A stretch of DNA of 51,220 bases from Bacillota bacterium (lineage in GTDB: Bacteria > Bacillota > Clostridia > DSM-8532), in NCBI GenBank assembly GCA_023415205.1, contig JAEZLR010000008.1, positions 1 to 51,220 on the forward strand, read 5' to 3'. Shown here one piece after another: positions 50,130 to 51,220 of the stretch. A model generated the notes under the pieces. That model ran no database searches. It saw nothing but the letters and a program-made list of their open reading frames with translations, and was not told the origin of the DNA. Within the stretch, counting starts at the first letter, position 1. Each line of letters begins with the position of its first letter. The translations under genes were made by a program, and so were the position numbers.

Positions 50130-50846
50130 ATGCGAGTTGCAATATGTGATGATGACAAAATAAGTATTGATGCGGCAAAAACCGCAATAGAAAAGTGGCT
50201 GTCGCTTTCGGATAAATCAGTCGAAATTTTAACTTTTGATAATGGTGATGATTTAATCTCGGAAAGCAGGTGTCAGCCCATTGATATTATATTTTTAGAT
50301 ATTGTGATGCCCCTTTTGAATGGCATTGATACAGCAAAAGAAATAAGAGAATTTGACGGTAAGGCAAAAATTGTTTTTCTGTCCTCTACCGAAGAATTTG
50401 CAGTTGCCTCATATAAGGTGGAAGCAAGCGATTACCTGTTAAAGCCTGTAAATTATGAGGCGATTTCCAGAACACTTTATAAAGTAACACAAGAACTTCA
50501 AAAGGTACAAAGCAGCATAGTCATACGTACTACTGACGGATATAAAAAGGTATATCTCAATGAAATTGAATATGCAGAAGCATCACATAAAGGCACAGCC
50601 TTTTCCTTGGTATCAGGGGTTTCACTTCGAACTGTTGACCCTTTATATTGCTTTGAACAAAAACTGAGTATAGAAGCAGGCTTTTTCAAATGCCACAGAA
50701 GTTATATTGTGAATTTATTGAACATAGATACTTTTAGCCAAACAAAAATCATAACCAAAACGGGTTGCAGCATATCCATATCGAGAACGGCACAGAAGAA
50801 TTTTAAAGAGGCCTATATTTCATTTTATTTTTCAAACAAGAAGTGA
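50130..50846 (+). CDS. LytTR-family response regulator
   Basis: 238 residues from the ATG at 50130, with AGGGTGG 6 nt upstream. The receiver domain has D7-D9 and phosphoacceptor D57 in IIFLDIVMP. The C-terminal LytTR DNA-binding domain (about 130-235) has YLNEIEYAEASHKGTAF and FFKCHRSYIVNLLNIDTF. LytTR regulators normally pair with a GHKL/LytS kinase. None is encoded between it and the window end, so its partner is elsewhere or lost. It lies 76 bp after the importer genes and may have its own promoter. Confidence 0.9.
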   Translation: MRVAICDDDKISIDAAKTAIEKWLSLSDKSVEILTFDNGDDLISESRCQPIDIIFLDIVMPLLNGIDTAKEIREFDGKAKIVFLSSTEEFAVASYKVEASDYLLKPVNYEAISRTLYKVTQELQKVQSSIVIRTTDGYKKVYLNEIEYAEASHKGTAFSLVSGVSLRTVDPLYCFEQKLSIEAGFFKCHRSYIVNLLNIDTFSQTKIITKTGCSISISRTAQKNFKEAYISFYFSNKK

Positions 50847-50926
50847 AATATTTCATGCTGTATCGGTTATATCGCCACAATAACGGGTAACCCTTTATTT
50901 TTTATTAGCTAATTCTAAAAAAACCC

Positions 50927-51220
50927 TCACTTCGATTTTATGCCATCTAGCAGTAAGCGAAAATGGGTTAAGGCCTTTGATTTTAAGTCGAAGTCAGGAT
51001 ATCTAAAACACCACTCATAGCAGAGGCCACGAATAGCCATGACAAAATGCCGGGATAGCTCCTGGAGGGATAAAAATGAAATAAATTCTCCCTTATCCAT
51101 CCCTCTTCTAATAAGAACTGCAAAGATCTGATAAAGGTCTCTGTCATACACCGTAACAGCACCCGTGTCTATATTATCTGATAAAAGCAACTGATATACA
51201 GTTCGCATGCTGGTGTAGCC
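50927..51220 (-). CDS. TetR-family regulator, C-terminal part (cut by window edge)
   Basis: The frame is open to base 51220; 97 residues remain. LYQIFAVLIRRGMDKGEFISFLSLQELSRHFVMAIRGLCYEWCFRYPDFDLKSKALTHFRLLLDGI fits the C-terminal ligand-binding half of TetR/AcrR repressors (pattern rrG...kGEf...l.......a..Gl...w). The DNA-binding half lies outside the window. It is transcribed towards the LytTR gene. About 80 bp separate the two stops, holding no clear terminator. Confidence 0.7.
   Translation of the reverse strand, partial: GYTSMRTVYQLLLSDNIDTGAVTVYDRDLYQIFAVLIRRGMDKGEFISFLSLQELSRHFVMAIRGLCYEWCFRYPDFDLKSKALTHFRLLLDGIKSK

Overview
The window looks like chromosomal DNA from a Gram-positive, motile anaerobe of the Clostridia. 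Shine-Dalgarno sites are strong (AGGAGG type), many regulators use GTG or TTG starts, solute-binding proteins carry lipoboxes, two proteins carry SLH cell-wall anchors, and regulation is by GntR/YtrA, LytTR and ECF factors. Most of the DNA is AT-rich. About 36.0-41.4 kb reads visibly more GC-rich. No rRNA, tRNA, CRISPR array, complete insertion sequence or phage gene was seen.

Layout. 1-2.4 kb: end of a chemotaxis/signalling block (cheR end, cheB, a PAS-HD-GYP protein). 2.75-11.4 kb: a SIS-domain protein, then a nitrate/sulfonate/taurine-type ABC importer with two different binding proteins, two permeases and two different ATPases, then a membrane histidine kinase and a NarL-type response regulator. 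11.8-20.2 kb: a MATE exporter, a TM1266-like small protein, an ECF sigma/anti-sigma pair, an AraC regulator, an esterase, and a TetR / FAD-oxidoreductase pair with a HAD phosphatase. 20.3-22.5 kb: a YtrA-type GntR regulator with an ABC exporter. 23-28.8 kb: a GH51 arabinofuranosidase with a CUT1 sugar importer (no ATPase gene) and an ArsR-like regulator. 28.9-31.4 kb: a pirin and an SLH surface protein. 31.5-35.8 kb (minus strand): an ATP-grasp (glutathionylspermidine-synthase-like) operon with a DUF350-like membrane protein and an unknown partner, then a membrane protein ending in a ribosomal L7/L12-type domain. 36.1-41.4 kb: the GC-richer stretch with a membrane protein, a kinase relic, a small protein and a 1293-residue LRR/InlB/SLH surface protein. 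41.6-43.6 kb: a second GntR/ABC exporter operon. 43.7-50.8 kb: a divergent ribokinase-LacI / nucleoside-hydrolase-CUT1 importer locus with a LytTR regulator. The right edge holds part of a TetR regulator.

How it works together. The dominant theme is importers tied to dedicated regulators. The two sugar-type importers lack an ATPase and must borrow one. All three importer operons carry a perfect hairpin just after a binding-protein gene. The most unusual finding is that the two ATPases of the 2.7-11.4 kb importer have complementary motif losses, which predicts one working and one degenerate ATP site. The ATP-grasp/DUF350 operon and the L7/L12-domain membrane protein are the least understood parts.
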